Shown here: positions 17,213 through 30,227 of the stretch, in pieces | Position numbering within the stretch: position 1 is the stretch's first letter | Layout of the letters: every line of letters begins with the position of its first letter | DNA from: Neobacillus sp. OS1-2 | Lineage (GTDB): Bacteria > Bacillota > Bacilli > Bacillales > Cytobacillaceae | Direction of reading: 5' to 3' | Assembly (NCBI RefSeq): GCF_030915505.1 | Contig: NZ_CP133265.1 | Coordinates: 2,818,001 to 2,882,000, forward strand | Length of the DNA stretch: 64,000 nucleotides | Translations under genes and position numbers: made by a program | The notes under the pieces: generated by a model | Told to the model about the DNA's origin: nothing | The model's database searches: none | Seen by the model: the letters and a program-made list of their open reading frames with translations, nothing else

Positions 17213-17962
17213 CTAAACGGACAGACCGGCAATTAATAAGGCAATTGGCAAGAGACTAACAATAACAATCCGGATAGGACTAACCTTTCCATAAAGGACC
17301 ACTGTTCCAATTTGCTGATCCCAGGTGGACATCCCATTCCTTTTAAGATCAAAATATGAAAAATAAGAGCAAATAAAATGAATAATAGGCACACCAAAGC
17401 CCATTCCGGCTGCTGTTACAAAAATACTTCGCTTTAGTGCGGTTAGGAAATGAAGCGGTTCACCATTAATTGTTCGAAGGCGAGCGTTTAGGATGGTCTT
17501 CCCTAATGTATTACCGAAAATCGCAAGGATGGAGGCTTCTACTAAAACATATAGAATCAGACTAAGCATAAAGATTAAGATTCCCGATGTCTCTAGTATG
17601 AATTTGGGAGAAAATATCGATACAAAGGTGATTAAAACGAGTGAAAAAAGTGATAAATCAAAAAGCCTTGCTAGGTATCGTACGAATGGTCTTCCTTTTG
17701 GATAGATATCTTTAATTTGCTCATCCCAAGTACTAGCTAAATTTCCTTCAGGTCGCGCTAACACGTTGGGCTTGTAGACTAGAGCTGGCAATAGTTCAAG
17801 GCTTTTGGCCGTTTGCCATTGATTCAGCCCTTTTGTCCAAACATAGGTTTCAGGAGTGAGTATACCTTGTTCAAACATTTTCTTCAGTTCAAATAATCCA
17901 ATGGGTCCCAGTTGCTGATGATTTCGTATATAAAACCACGCATTTCCTTCCGTTGCATCCAA
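17213..17962 (-). CDS. GYF_2-RDD family membrane protein
   Basis: About 249 residues. The N-terminal GYF_2 domain (WFYIRNHQQLGPIGLFELKKM, then YVWTKGLNQWQ) is followed by an RDD transmembrane domain (RYLARLFDLSLFSL, NTLGKTILNARLRTINGE). GYF_2 modules bind peptides; RDD proteins are membrane proteins sometimes linked to ion or osmolyte transport. Start assigned to TTG 17962 because GGGGGTG lies 6 nt upstream; TTG 17977 overlaps that ribosome site. Monocistronic; function unknown. Confidence 0.78.
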   Translation of the reverse strand: MDATEGNAWFYIRNHQQLGPIGLFELKKMFEQGILTPETYVWTKGLNQWQTAKSLELLPALVYKPNVLARPEGNLASTWDEQIKDIYPKGRPFVRYLARLFDLSLFSLVLITFVSIFSPKFILETSGILIFMLSLILYVLVEASILAIFGNTLGKTILNARLRTINGEPLHFLTALKRSIFVTAAGMGFGVPIIHFICSYFSYFDLKRNGMSTWDQQIGTVVLYGKVSPIRIVIVSLLPIALLIAGLSV

Positions 17963-18114
17963 TTTGATCACCCCCAATCAGGTAAATTATACCACGCACG
18001 ATAAAAGGGTAATTTTATTCAACAGGGTAAAAATTGAACAGTTTGTGACAATTTCGGAATAGAGGATAATTTTTAAAAAAAGAAAAATACTAACAAATGT
18101 TCGGAGGTGACAGG

Positions 18115-18426
18115 ATGGAACAAGACTTTGAAAAAATATATGAACAATACAAGCAGAAAACTGAACGACAGGCCCTTATGGAAGCGGATCAATCGAATCT
18201 GGATAGTAAAGAGGAATTTGTCGCTGTCAGAAAAAACGATGAAGGGGACCTGATTGCTTTTAAAACTAATACTGGAAGGGAACTGGATTATATATCAGCA
18301 CTCGCCGACGCAAAGGAAGGGAAGATTGCGCATATAGATGTATTCCACAAATACGGGAGAGACATTATCCGCAGCGAACCAGATGGGATAAAGGAAAATA
18401 ATCTCGATCACTTGCCAGAATTCTAG
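18115..18426 (+). CDS. DUF3892-type small protein
   Basis: 103 residues. EEFVAVRKNDEGDLIAFKTNTGRELDYISALADAKEGKI matches the DUF3892 pattern of a short beta sheet with a helix; the N-terminal third is charged and helical. Uncharacterised. Start at ATG 18115, directly after GGAGGTGACAGG; the upstream ATG 18097 lies before the ribosome site. Convergent with leuD across a shared terminator. Confidence 0.78.
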   Translation: MEQDFEKIYEQYKQKTERQALMEADQSNLDSKEEFVAVRKNDEGDLIAFKTNTGRELDYISALADAKEGKIAHIDVFHKYGRDIIRSEPDGIKENNLDHLPEF

Positions 18427-18434
18427 ATAGGAAA

Positions 18435-18459
18435 AAAGAGCTTGGATTCCAAGCTCTTT
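18435..18459. terminator. Bidirectional terminator, DUF3892 / leuD
   Basis: 11-bp perfect stem AAAGAGCTTGG / CCAAGCTCTTT with a 3-nt loop; serves as the end of the leu operon on the minus strand. Confidence 0.88.
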
Positions 18460-18462
18460 CAA

Positions 18463-19047
18463 TTAACTATGTGCAAGTTCATATCGCTTAATTTTATCCT
18501 CGTAGCTTAACGTAACACCGATTTCGTCCCAGCCATTTAATAGCATTTGTTTTGGATATGGTGCGATATCAAAAGTCAGTTTAAAGCCTTCGTTGTCGTA
18601 AACCACTTGTTCTTCAAGGTCTACAGTTAGGGTATACGCAGTTGATTCTGCTTTACGAATAATCTCTTGAACTTGTTCTTCAGAAGCTTGAACGGTTAGA
18701 ATCCCAGTTTTTGCGCAGTTATTTTTAAAAATATCAGCAAAACTTGGGGCAATAACGACTTTAAATCCAAAGTCCTGAACGGCCCACGGTGCATGCTCAC
18801 GTGATGAGCCGCAGCCAAAGTTTTCGCCGGCTACGATGATGGAAGCACCTTTATATTTTGGATCATTCAATGAGAAATCTTCACGAGGTTTGCCATCATC
18901 ATCAAAACGCCAGTTATAGAATAGGAATTGGCCGAAACCGCTTCGTTCAATCCGCTTTAAAAATTGCTTCGGAATAATTTGGTCAGTATCAACATTTGAT
19001 CGATTTAATGGAAAAACAAGGCCTTGGTGTGTACGTAGTGGTTCCAT
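18463..19047 (-). CDS. leuD: 3-isopropylmalate dehydratase small subunit
   Basis: 194 residues, the swivel subunit that with LeuC isomerises 2- to 3-isopropylmalate. Diagnostic stretches are NVDTDQIIPKQFL and GENFGCGSSREHAPWA, which carry the substrate-recognition residues. Last gene of the ilv-leu transcript. Its AGGAGG ribosome site lies inside the end of leuC, and only 2 nt separate the two genes, indicating coupling. Confidence 0.96.
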   Translation of the reverse strand: MEPLRTHQGLVFPLNRSNVDTDQIIPKQFLKRIERSGFGQFLFYNWRFDDDGKPREDFSLNDPKYKGASIIVAGENFGCGSSREHAPWAVQDFGFKVVIAPSFADIFKNNCAKTGILTVQASEEQVQEIIRKAESTAYTLTVDLEEQVVYDNEGFKLTFDIAPYPKQMLLNGWDEIGVTLSYEDKIKRYELAHS

Positions 19048-19049
19048 GA

Positions 19050-20468
19050 TTAGTAAACCTCCTGTGCAGTAAATTTGCGGACATCAACAAAATGACCCGC
19101 TACCGCAGCTGCTGCTGCCATTTCAGGGCTAACCAGATGGGTACGAGCCCCATTTCCTTGACGGCCTTCAAAGTTTCGGTTTGATGTGGAAGCACAGCGT
19201 CCTTCTGGAGGAACAATATCATCATTCATTGCTAAGCACATGCTGCATCCGGCTTCACGCCATTCAAAGCCGGCATCCTTAAAGACTTGGTCAATTCCTT
19301 CTTTTTCGGCTTCCATTTTTACAATAAAAGAACCAGGTACAACAATTGCTTTAACAGCAGGATTAACCTTCTTGCCGCGAATGACTTCTGCTGCTTTCCG
19401 TAAATCACTTAGGCGAGAGTTTGTACAGGATCCAATAAAGACATGGTCAATTTGGATACTAGTTATGGGCTGATCAGCTTCAAGTCCCATATATTGAAGG
19501 GCACGGGTAATTGCATCTTTTTCATTGACTTTAACCGCATCATTAGGATTTGGAACAGCAGCGGTTACAGGGAGACACATACCTGGGTTTGTACCCCACG
19601 TTACTTGTGGTTCAATTTCGTCAGCATTAATTTCCACTACTTTATCGTAAGAAGCACCTTCATCAGTTGCAAGTGCACGCCATTTGGCAACAGCTTCCTC
19701 GAATGCCTCCCCTTTGGGAACATGCCGCCGCCCTTTTAAATATTCAAAAGTGGTTTCGTCAGGCGTAATCAATCCGGCACGAGCGCCGGCCTCAATTGAC
19801 ATGTTACATACCGTCATACGCTCTTCCATGGAAAGGGAACGAATCGCTTCACCTGTGTATTCCATTACGTAGCCAGTTCCAAATTGAATGCCAAATTTAC
19901 CGATAATCGCTAAAATTAAGTCCTTTGCGGTTACACCCACTCCAAGCTTGCCATTTACTTTTACGTTCATCGTTTTTGGAGGAGCCTGCCATAATGTTTG
20001 TGATGCCAGAACATGCTCGACTTCACTTGTTCCGATACCAAAAGCAAGGGCACCGAATGCGCCGTGCGTAGAGGTATGACTGTCACCACATACAATGGTT
20101 TTTCCCGGTTGCGTTAAACCAAGCTGTGGTCCGATCACGTGAACGATACCATTATCAGGGTGATGTAAATCAGATAATTCGATGCCGAATTCCTGACAGT
20201 TTTTCTGTAAGGTATCAACTTGATTTTTCGAAACTGGATCTTTAATCTCACTGCGGTCACGGGTTGGAATATTATGATCCATTGTTGCGTAAGTAAGATC
20301 CGGGCGGCGGACCTTTCGTCCGTTCAATCGTAATCCCTCAAATGCTTGAGGTGAGGTAACTTCGTGAACGAGATGCAAATCGATGTATAGTAAATCTGGT
20401 TTTCCTTCTTCTTGATGGACAACATGTTGTTCCCAAATTTTTTGGATAATCGTTTTTGGTGTATGCAT
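19050..20468 (-). CDS. leuC: 3-isopropylmalate dehydratase large subunit
   Basis: 472 residues, aconitase-superfamily [4Fe-4S] subunit. The cluster cysteines are visible in IGSCTNSR and [30 protein letters not shown] is the conserved active-site region. Start at ATG 20468, after GGGAGGAAGG; the frame extends 20 codons further without a ribosome site. It is separated from leuB by 322 bp holding a hairpin and a ~150-bp repeat element, an unusually long gap for this operon. Confidence 0.96.
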   Translation of the reverse strand: MHTPKTIIQKIWEQHVVHQEEGKPDLLYIDLHLVHEVTSPQAFEGLRLNGRKVRRPDLTYATMDHNIPTRDRSEIKDPVSKNQVDTLQKNCQEFGIELSDLHHPDNGIVHVIGPQLGLTQPGKTIVCGDSHTSTHGAFGALAFGIGTSEVEHVLASQTLWQAPPKTMNVKVNGKLGVGVTAKDLILAIIGKFGIQFGTGYVMEYTGEAIRSLSMEERMTVCNMSIEAGARAGLITPDETTFEYLKGRRHVPKGEAFEEAVAKWRALATDEGASYDKVVEINADEIEPQVTWGTNPGMCLPVTAAVPNPNDAVKVNEKDAITRALQYMGLEADQPITSIQIDHVFIGSCTNSRLSDLRKAAEVIRGKKVNPAVKAIVVPGSFIVKMEAEKEGIDQVFKDAGFEWREAGCSMCLAMNDDIVPPEGRCASTSNRNFEGRQGNGARTHLVSPEMAAAAAVAGHFVDVRKFTAQEVY

Positions 20469-20554
20469 AGCTTCCTTCCTCCCGTTTATAGATTTAGAAT
20501 TTCCTATTCGGCGGTTACCTCGCTTCAATCATCGCATGACTTTTTCTACACTAT

Positions 20555-20587
20555 TTATAAAGGAAAACCGCCTATTCAAGACGGTTT
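20555..20587 (-). terminator. Possible internal terminator/attenuator between leuB and leuC
   Basis: Minus-strand stem AAACCGTC / GGCGGTTT (one G-T pair) with a 7-nt loop, then TTCCTTT. The T-run is interrupted. The 3' arm GGCGGTT can alternatively pair with AACCGCC about 50 nt downstream (20510-20516), which would disrupt this stem. Confidence 0.45.
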
Positions 20588-20621
20588 ACCCTAAGAAATT
20601 ACTTAAATGATAATAAATTGC

Positions 20622-20791
20622 AAGTTTCTGCTTTGAGAAATGTCCGGCTCCAGCGCCCTAGCGGCTAGTGTCCTTCGCTCTCCGCCCTACGATAAGTCAA
20701 CATCAAATCGCCTCCGGCTCTTCGTGTTTCCTTTATCTCAGTTGGAGCGCTCCAGGCCATACGCCGCTGACCAGGGCGCTTCCGCTTTTCT
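20622..20791. repeat. ~170-bp dispersed imperfect inverted-repeat element, copy 1
   Basis: Left end AAGTTTCTGCTTTGAGAA, right end GGCGCTTCCGCTTTTCT (20775-20791). The same ends, with small changes, bound the element at 45538-45679; the interiors differ. AGCGCCCT near the left end pairs with AGGGCGCT near the right end, so the RNA can fold into one long hairpin. The right end touches the leuB stop codon. Confidence 0.8.
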
Positions 20792-21897
20792 TAATAATAA
20801 CAGCTAGCGATACATTTCGAAGCATTTTGTGATTTGATATAATCGACAATCAACTTAGTCATTTCTGCTGTTCCAACAAGGCGACCCTCTGCTACCTGGA
20901 GATCTCCTGTATGGAAGCCGGCATCAAGGATGGATTGAACGGCATCCTCAATCATCTTCGCTTCATCTTCCAATTGGAAGGAATATCTTAGCATTAGGGC
21001 AGCGGACAAGATCATCGCAACTGGATTGGCCACGCCTTTGCCAGCAATATCTGGAGCAGAACCGTGAACCGGTTCATAAAGTCCAAGCCCATCTTCGCGA
21101 AGGCTGGCAGAAGGGAGCATGCCAAGTGATCCTGTCAATACCGATGCCTCATCACTTAAAATATCTCCAAATAGGTTTTCAGTCACGATGACGTCGAATT
21201 GGGTTGGGTTTGTGATTAATTTCATTGCCGCTGCATCGACTAAAACATGTTCAACCGCAACTTCTGGATATTGAGCCTTTTTCTCCTCGACAACCTCACG
21301 CCATAGTTTGCTGGATTCCAGGACATTTGCCTTATCAACGGATGTCAAGTGACCGCGCCGCTGCTGTGCTGCTTGAAAGCCTTTATCTACAATTCTTTCA
21401 ATCTCTTTACGGGTGTAAGAGAGTGTGTCTACCACAGCATTACCGTTATCACGACGTTCACTTGGAGTCCCAAAATATAGCCCGCCCGTTAATTCACGAA
21501 CAATAAGGAGGTCGCTTCCTGAAACTACTTCTTCCTTTAATGGAGAAGCATGAAGTAAATTTTTAAATCCTTTGATTGGCCTTAAGTTTGCATATAAATC
21601 TAGTGCTTTGCGGATGCCGAGCAACCCTTTCTCAGGTCGAAGGTGGGAGGGATTTTTATCCCATTTTGGTCCGCCAACAGCTCCTAGTAATACACCATCC
21701 GCTTGTTTACAGGCATCAACAGTTGTTTCAGGAAGAGGAGTGCCGTAAAGGTCAATGGCTGCTCCTCCGATTTCATGGGTTTCAAAGTAAAAACTATGAT
21801 TATATTCTTCGGCAATTGCCTGTAACACATCTTTTGCAGAATGAATAACTTCTTTTCCAATCCCATCACCGGGAAGTAAGACAATACGTTTTTTCAT
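20791..21897 (-). CDS. leuB: 3-isopropylmalate dehydrogenase
   Basis: 368 residues. NAD-dependent oxidative decarboxylation of 3-isopropylmalate. Seen: LLPGDGIGKEVI at the N-terminus, GGPKWD, LIVRELTGGLYFG, TEDLFGDILSDEAS-type motif (here TENLFGDILSDEAS) and YEPVHGSAPDIAGKG. Start ATG 21897 after AAGGAGG; the three-codon extension overlaps that site. The C-terminal end (CIASCYY) abuts the dispersed repeat element and may have been altered by it. Confidence 0.96.
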   Translation of the reverse strand: MKKRIVLLPGDGIGKEVIHSAKDVLQAIAEEYNHSFYFETHEIGGAAIDLYGTPLPETTVDACKQADGVLLGAVGGPKWDKNPSHLRPEKGLLGIRKALDLYANLRPIKGFKNLLHASPLKEEVVSGSDLLIVRELTGGLYFGTPSERRDNGNAVVDTLSYTRKEIERIVDKGFQAAQQRRGHLTSVDKANVLESSKLWREVVEEKKAQYPEVAVEHVLVDAAAMKLITNPTQFDVIVTENLFGDILSDEASVLTGSLGMLPSASLREDGLGLYEPVHGSAPDIAGKGVANPVAMILSAALMLRYSFQLEDEAKMIEDAVQSILDAGFHTGDLQVAEGRLVGTAEMTKLIVDYIKSQNASKCIASCYY

Positions 21898-21954
21898 TAG
21901 AAGCAACCTCCTTATTTGGTTAAAAAATCCAAATGGTGCCTGTCACCATTTTCA

Positions 21955-24523
<2,569 letters not shown>

Positions 24524-24543
24524 TCATCCTTCCACGAATATTA

Positions 24544-25065
24544 TTATTTTACTAGTGTGTGCGTTGCTAGTTCGCTTACTTGTGGCTGATACCCACGCAG
24601 GAAGGCGGTCAGCCCTGTTCTGGCAATCTCTTTAATTCCGAATGGGCGAAGCAGCTCGATTAAGGCATCAATTTTTTCAGGACGGCCTGTGATTTGAACG
24701 GCTAAACTATCTTTACTTACGTCGATCACCGAGGCACGGAATGGATCAATAATTCCATTAATTTCACTGCGAAGCTGACTCGAGCTGGCTACCTTAATGA
24801 GGGCGAGCTCTCTGACAACAATGGCCTTATCGGTAATATCGGAAACTTTTAATACATCAATTTGCTTGTTTAATTGTTTCGTAACTTGTTCTAGGCGCTG
24901 TTCATCTTCGATTTCAACGACAAGAGTCATCTTGGAAATGCCCTCGGTTTCTGTGGGCCCGACGGAAATACTCTCGATGTTGAACTGTCTTCTTTGCAAG
25001 AGGCCTGTAACACGATTGAGGACACCGCTTCGATCCTGAACCGTTAAGGTTATGATTCGTTTCAT
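24544..25065 (-). CDS. ilvH: Acetolactate synthase regulatory subunit
   Basis: 173 residues. An N-terminal ACT domain ([22 protein letters not shown]) binds branched-chain amino acids for feedback control; the C-terminal ALS_ss_C domain follows. The start ATG overlaps the ilvB stop as ATGA, showing tight coupling. Confidence 0.96.
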   Translation of the reverse strand: MKRIITLTVQDRSGVLNRVTGLLQRRQFNIESISVGPTETEGISKMTLVVEIEDEQRLEQVTKQLNKQIDVLKVSDITDKAIVVRELALIKVASSSQLRSEINGIIDPFRASVIDVSKDSLAVQITGRPEKIDALIELLRPFGIKEIARTGLTAFLRGYQPQVSELATHTLVK

Positions 25066-26792
25066 AGTGGTTTCACCCCAATCATTTCATGAATTCCTTT
25101 GCCTGGAGCAATCATTGGAAAAACCTTCTCCTGCTGCAGTACGCGACAGTCAACTAGAACAGGGCCATTATAGGCGAATACTTCTGGTAAAACTGTGATT
25201 AATTCTTCCTGGTCTTCAACCTTGTATCCGCGGATCGAATAACTTTCGGCAAGTTTGACAAAATCAGGCTGTGTGTGAAGAATCGATTCCGAAATCCGGT
25301 TGCCGTGTAATAATTCCTGCCACTGACGAACCATTCCAAGTGCACCATTATTGACAATGATGATTTTGACTGGAAGGTTGCGTTCATAAATGACGGAAAG
25401 CTCTTGCAGTGTCATTTGGAAACCACCGTCACCGACAATCGCGACAACTGTACTTTCTGGTGAGGCAATTTGTGCTCCGATGGCGGCAGGGAAGCCGAAG
25501 CCCATTGTTCCAAGCCCGCCAGAAGTAATCCAGCGATGCGGTTCTTTAAAGGAATAATACTGGGCGGCCCACATTTGATGTTGGCCGACATCTGTTGCCA
25601 CAATTGCATCGCCATTTGTCACTTTATGAATGGCTTCGATTACCCACTGTGGACACATTCCCTTTGGATTATGTTGATACCAAAGCGGATATTCCTGTTT
25701 GTATTGCTGAAGTGTTCCCAGCCATGCCGCGTGATTGGGTGATTCAGCTGTTTGATTGATTAACTCAACCAAAGCTTCTTTCGCATCGGAGACAATTGGA
25801 ATTTGGGTGGGAACATTTTTCCCAATTTCTGCTGGGTCGATATCAATGTGTGCGACCTTTGCATGTGGAGCAAAGTGTTTAAGATTTCCCGTTAACCGGT
25901 CATCAAAACGGGCACCCAAATTAATTAGTAAGTCACTTTCATATAAAGCCATGTTTGCCGCATAGGTTCCGTGCATGCCGCCCATTCCTAACGAGAGAGG
26001 GCTATCTGCCGGGAAGGTACCAAGACCAAGTAGTGTTGTCACGACCGGAAGTTGGTGTTTTTCCGCAAAGGCAGTTAATTCTGCAGCTGCTTTTCCATGA
26101 AGTACACCTGCGCCTGCGAGTATGACAGGCTTTTTTGCTTTTGCAATTGAATCAGCCAGTTTTTTAATTTGCATTGGATTAGGCTTTGTGGTTGGCTGGT
26201 AGCCCGGTAAATCAATTTTTGCCTCTTTGGGTTCTTTTGCTAAAATTCCAGCTGAGATATCTTTTGGAATGTCGACCAAGACCGGTCCCGGCCGGCCTGT
26301 AGAAGCAATATGAAAAGCTTCTTTCACAATTCTTGGTAAGTCAGAAATGGATTGCACTTGATAATTATGCTTGGTGATGGGTGTCGTAATTGCCATGACA
26401 TCTGCTTCTTGGAAGGCATCCGTTCCGATGACGCTCCGTGCAACCTGCCCGGTAAATACCACGAGCGGTAAGGAATCCATCATCGCATCTGTAATTCCGG
26501 TTACCAGGTTTGTTGCACCTGGACCTGAGGTGGCGATTACTACACCAGGATTGCCGGTAATTCGGGCATATCCTTCAGCTGCATGGATCATGCCTTGCTC
26601 GTGACGGAAAAGAATATGATTGATTGTACCCTGTGCCCGATAGATTGCATCGTAAATTGGTAGGACAGCACCTCCCGGATACCCAAAAATCGTATCAACA
26701 CCTTCATTTTTTAATAAGTCAATCAGAAGGTCTGCACCCGTCTTTGGTGCGGTACTGGCTTGGAATTCCAGCTTTTTTGCTTCTACTTTCAC
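25062..26792 (-). CDS. ilvB: Acetolactate synthase catalytic subunit
   Basis: 576 residues, thiamine-diphosphate enzyme making acetolactate or acetohydroxybutyrate. [15 protein letters not shown] holds the catalytic Glu; [20 protein letters not shown] is the ThDP/Mg motif. Start assigned to GTG 26792 with AAGGAGG 10 nt upstream; the open extension to 26831 enters the T-box terminator. First gene of the T-box-controlled operon ilvB-ilvH-ilvC-leuA-leuB-leuC-leuD. Confidence 0.97.
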   Translation of the reverse strand: MKVEAKKLEFQASTAPKTGADLLIDLLKNEGVDTIFGYPGGAVLPIYDAIYRAQGTINHILFRHEQGMIHAAEGYARITGNPGVVIATSGPGATNLVTGITDAMMDSLPLVVFTGQVARSVIGTDAFQEADVMAITTPITKHNYQVQSISDLPRIVKEAFHIASTGRPGPVLVDIPKDISAGILAKEPKEAKIDLPGYQPTTKPNPMQIKKLADSIAKAKKPVILAGAGVLHGKAAAELTAFAEKHQLPVVTTLLGLGTFPADSPLSLGMGGMHGTYAANMALYESDLLINLGARFDDRLTGNLKHFAPHAKVAHIDIDPAEIGKNVPTQIPIVSDAKEALVELINQTAESPNHAAWLGTLQQYKQEYPLWYQHNPKGMCPQWVIEAIHKVTNGDAIVATDVGQHQMWAAQYYSFKEPHRWITSGGLGTMGFGFPAAIGAQIASPESTVVAIVGDGGFQMTLQELSVIYERNLPVKIIIVNNGALGMVRQWQELLHGNRISESILHTQPDFVKLAESYSIRGYKVEDQEELITVLPEVFAYNGPVLVDCRVLQQEKVFPMIAPGKGIHEMIGVKPL

Positions 26793-26840
26793 GTCGTAAT
26801 CCCTCCTTGTGGGTGATTGAATAATTGCCACAAAAATAAC

Positions 26841-27160
26841 AAAAAGGCCTTTTCGTCTCCGAATAAACTGCAGTCTACAAACTACAAAGCAGAATAAACG
26901 GGGAGAAAAGACCTTCTTTTTCTCGGTACCACCCGGTTTTTACAGCATTCTTACGAATACTGCCTTATGAAGCGACAACTAAAAATAATACGCTTCTTTT
27001 GGTAACAGGTGTTCAAGTGACACCCGATTGAGCCTACTAGTGAAGATCGTTCAGCTCAACACTCAGGGATGATGTCGGAATAAGATGTATTACTGGGCTT
27101 CCAGCAACCCCAGCTCTCTGAAAATACACTTTCTTATTCCTTTATTCCCGTCATCGATTT
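26841..27160 (-). promoter_or_regulatory. T-box riboswitch leader of ilvB operon
   Basis: The T-box sequence GGGTGGTACCGAG lies at 26934-26922 (minus), followed by a terminator made of AAGGTCTTTTC paired with GAAAAGGCCTT and a T-run (26841-26916). Upstream, Stem I shows GGGGTTGCTGGAAGCCC (distal loop), helix GGAATAAG / CTTATTCC and lower helix GGGA / TCCC. The specifier loop 3' side reads GAC-ATC-A, giving a candidate AUC isoleucine specifier at 27073-27071. A TTGACA at 27179-27174 has no convincing -10. It fills the 467-bp gap between ilvB and ilvD. Confidence 0.93.
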
Positions 27161-27259
27161 ATGGATATTCTTTTGTCAATGGTATGCCACTTTACCTTTA
27201 GTACCTTAACTTCTTTAGAAGGGGAGGGGTACTAGTGAATCCCTTTTTATTTTCCATTC

Positions 27260-28927
27260 CTATATCTTCATAACTCCGCCAGTATTAGCGGATGTAACAA
27301 GCTTTGCATATTTTGCGAGATAGCCAGATTTAATTTTTGGCTCCGGCTGTACCCAAGAACGGCGTCTTTCTGCTAAAACTTCGTCATCGACGAGAAGTTC
27401 GATGGAACGACCCTCAAGATCAATTAAGATCTGGTCACCATTTTCTACAAAGGCGATTGGTCCGCCTTCTGCGGCTTCCGGTGAAATATGGCCAATTGAG
27501 ATTCCGCGGCTTGCCCCAGAGAAACGACCATCTGTAATTAATGCGACCTCTTTATCTAAACCTCGACCAGCAATCGCCGATGTTGGAGCGAGCATTTCAG
27601 GCATCCCCGGTCCGCCTTTAGGGCCTTCATAGCGGATCACCACGACATGCCCTGATTTAACGGTGCCGTTATTAATGTTTTCCTGTGCCTCATCTTGGGA
27701 TTCAAACACAATCGCTTCACCCAAGAATGTTTTAATCGATGGATCAACTGCACCTACTTTGATAACCCCACCATCTGGAGCAATGTTTCCAAAGAGGATG
27801 GAGAGACCGCCAACCTTACTATATGGATTGTCTTTTGAGCGAATAACCTTTTCATTAAGGATTGTTGCATCCTTCACATTTTCGGCTAATGTTTTTCCGG
27901 TGATCGACAGGCAATCCTTATGGAGTGCACCCTCAACCTTACAGAGCTCATTTAAAATAGCACTGACCCCGCCTGCTTGGTGCACATCATCCATAGAAAC
28001 ATCAGATGCTGGCATGATTTTTGCTAAATATGGGACTTTCTCTGCAATTTTGTTAATATCACGTAAGTCGTATTCAATCCCCGCTTCATGTGCAATGGCA
28101 AGTGTATGGAGAACGGTATTCGTTGAACCGCCCATCGCCATATCAAGTGCGAATGCATTATCGATTGCTTCACGCGTAATCATGTCGCGTGGGCGAATAT
28201 CCTTTTTCACAAGTTCAATTAAATGCCTTGCTGCCTGGCGGATGAGTTCATGTCTTTCTTCCGAAGTTGCGACAATTGTTCCGTTACCAGGAACCGTCAT
28301 CCCTAATACTTCCATTAAACAGTTCATCGAGTTTGCGGTAAACATTCCCGAACAGGATCCACATGTAGGACAGGCACTTGTTTCAATTTCGAGCAATTGC
28401 TGCTCGGTCATCGTACCGTTATGATAGGATCCGACTCCCTCAAAAACGGAAGTAAGGGAAAGGTTTTTCCCTGTAGAGGAAACGCCAGCTTCCATTGGTC
28501 CACCGGAAACAAATACGGATGGGACATTGGTCCGTGCTGCCGCCATCAACATGCCCGGTGTGATTTTGTCACAGTTTGGTATGTAAAACACACCATCAAA
28601 CCAGTGAGCGTTGATGACTGTTTCGGCACTGTCCGCAATAATTTCACGGCTTGGAAGGGAATAACGCATACCGATATGCCCCATGGCAATACCATCATCG
28701 ACACCAATTGTATTAAATTCGAAAGGAATGCCGCCGGCTTCACGGATCGCTTCTTTTACAATCTCACCGAAATGATTAAGATGTTTATGTCCTGGGATAA
28801 TTTCAATAAACGAGTTACAGACACCGATAAACGGTTTTTCTAAGTCTCTAACGGTTACCCCTGTTGCGTATAATAGGCTGCGGTGGGGAGCACGATCAAT
28901 CCCCTTTTTAATCATATCGCTTCGCAT
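27260..28927 (-). CDS. ilvD: Dihydroxy-acid dehydratase
   Basis: 555 residues, Fe-S enzyme dehydrating dihydroxyisovalerate. Cluster cysteines appear in [18 protein letters not shown] and [25 protein letters not shown] is the C-terminal substrate motif. ATG 28927 lies 11 nt after the ilvE stop, so it belongs to the ilvE transcript, upstream of and separate from the T-box. Confidence 0.97.
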   Translation of the reverse strand: MRSDMIKKGIDRAPHRSLLYATGVTVRDLEKPFIGVCNSFIEIIPGHKHLNHFGEIVKEAIREAGGIPFEFNTIGVDDGIAMGHIGMRYSLPSREIIADSAETVINAHWFDGVFYIPNCDKITPGMLMAAARTNVPSVFVSGGPMEAGVSSTGKNLSLTSVFEGVGSYHNGTMTEQQLLEIETSACPTCGSCSGMFTANSMNCLMEVLGMTVPGNGTIVATSEERHELIRQAARHLIELVKKDIRPRDMITREAIDNAFALDMAMGGSTNTVLHTLAIAHEAGIEYDLRDINKIAEKVPYLAKIMPASDVSMDDVHQAGGVSAILNELCKVEGALHKDCLSITGKTLAENVKDATILNEKVIRSKDNPYSKVGGLSILFGNIAPDGGVIKVGAVDPSIKTFLGEAIVFESQDEAQENINNGTVKSGHVVVIRYEGPKGGPGMPEMLAPTSAIAGRGLDKEVALITDGRFSGASRGISIGHISPEAAEGGPIAFVENGDQILIDLEGRSIELLVDDEVLAERRRSWVQPEPKIKSGYLAKYAKLVTSANTGGVMKI

Positions 28928-28938
28928 TTTTCAATCTC

Positions 28939-29847
28939 CTAACTGACTACAGCATGGTTTGTTGTTTCTGGGTAACAAGCCACTCCGTCTGTTGTTACGA
29001 TCTTTCTGAATTCTTCTAAAAGGTCGGTTGTTACGATCCCTGGCTTCCCGTCACGAATGACGCGGCCGTCAACTTCAATAACGGCAATGACTTCGATGGC
29101 TGTTCCGGTTAAGAACACCTCATCAGCGACATATACATCATGTCTGGTAAAAGGTGATTCTCGCACTTCGTAGCCTTGGGCACTTGCTACATCTATGATG
29201 GCGTTGCGGGTAATTCCTTCTAATGCTCCTAAGTAAACGGGAGGTGTGTACAAGACACCATTTTTTACAATGAAGATATTATCGGCTGAACCCTCGGTAA
29301 CATAACCTTGGTCATTCATCATTAAGGCTTCCTGGACGCCAACTTGATTCGCTTCTAGTTTTACAAGAATATTATTTAAATAATTAAGTGATTTAATCTG
29401 TGGACTAAGTACATCCGGGCGATTCCGTCTGCTTGCAACCGATGCGATTTTTATGCCATTATCGTAAAATTCCTTTGGATACATGGTTAAAGGCTCGGCG
29501 ATAATGATGACGCTTGGATTCGAGCAGGAAGAAGGGTCCAGTCCAAGATTTCCTTTGCCACGTGAAACAACGACACGAATATAGGCGCTTTCTAGCTGAT
29601 TCTTTCTAATGGTTTCAACGATTAATTGTGTCATTTCCCCCTGTGTGTATGGAATCTTCAGCATAATGGATTGTGCTGATTCAAATAGTCTTTTTAGGTG
29701 AGCATCGAGTCTGAAGATGTTGCCGCGGTATACGCGGATTCCCTCAAATACTCCATCACCATATAAAAAACCATGATCAAAAACGGATACGACAGCATCC
29801 TCTTTCTTGACGAACTCTCCGCCAAGGAAAATCCATTGACTTCCCAA
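28939..29847 (-). CDS. ilvE: Branched-chain amino-acid aminotransferase
   Basis: 302 residues, fold-type IV PLP enzyme. DHGFLYGDGVFEGIR is the N-terminal signature, KSLNYLNNIL contains the Schiff-base Lys, and EGSADNIFIV follows. It performs the last step of Ile, Leu and Val synthesis. Start assigned to TTG 29847 (AGAGGAG 9-10 nt upstream); the open frame to 29913 has no ribosome site and extra N-terminal sequence unlike the family. First gene of an ilvE-ilvD operon with its own promoter. Confidence 0.93.
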   Translation of the reverse strand: MGSQWIFLGGEFVKKEDAVVSVFDHGFLYGDGVFEGIRVYRGNIFRLDAHLKRLFESAQSIMLKIPYTQGEMTQLIVETIRKNQLESAYIRVVVSRGKGNLGLDPSSCSNPSVIIIAEPLTMYPKEFYDNGIKIASVASRRNRPDVLSPQIKSLNYLNNILVKLEANQVGVQEALMMNDQGYVTEGSADNIFIVKNGVLYTPPVYLGALEGITRNAIIDVASAQGYEVRESPFTRHDVYVADEVFLTGTAIEVIAVIEVDGRVIRDGKPGIVTTDLLEEFRKIVTTDGVACYPETTNHAVVS

Positions 29848-29973
29848 CCTAACCACTCCTCTTTTCTGATGAAACCCTTTAAATGTTGAAACATAAATTT
29901 TAAAAAAATGCATGTACCTTCTTCATCTAGAAATGAATAGTGGTGTAATAAATAGTAATGATTATTTTCGATA

Positions 29974-30020
29974 ATCATACAACCAATCGAAAACATGGTC
30001 AATACAAAAATCAGACAATT
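29974..30020 (-). promoter_or_regulatory. Sigma-A promoter of ilvE-ilvD, with weak CodY-like sequence
   Basis: Minus-strand TTGACC (30002-29997), 17-bp spacer, TATGAT (29979-29974), giving a ~120-nt leader. Directly upstream, AATTGTCTGATTTTT (30020-30006) matches the CodY consensus AATTTTCWGAAAATT at 11 of 15 positions, which is weak. The 380-bp gap to the exonuclease gene otherwise shows only AT-rich sequence. Confidence 0.72.
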
Positions 30021-30227
30021 CAAACTAATCGGAAAAACTGGTAGCGTTTACAATATTGACGTAATAAGGAAATGGAATAAAAAAATTTTTTCAAAAATTT
30101 TTTTAATTAAGATAATACGGAGGAGAAAACAAGGGGAATTCAGTAGTAAGTAAGATGGAAGTGTTGGAAAGTTATATCTCTGACTGGCTAAAAAGTTGAT
30201 ATACATATATAGGATAAAGTAGTTTCT

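Noticed and set aside
27151-27179. TTGACA as the ilvB promoter
   Set aside because: At 17-bp spacing the -10 would be CGATGA, which is not credible; the true promoter was not located.
24797-28843. Long plus-strand ORFs opposite the ilv genes
   Set aside because: They mirror the codon pattern of the minus-strand ilv genes and lack ribosome sites.
30084-30112. CodY box in AAAAATTTTTTCAAAAATTT near ilvE
   Set aside because: Homopolymer A/T tract; about four mismatches and outside the clear ilvE promoter.
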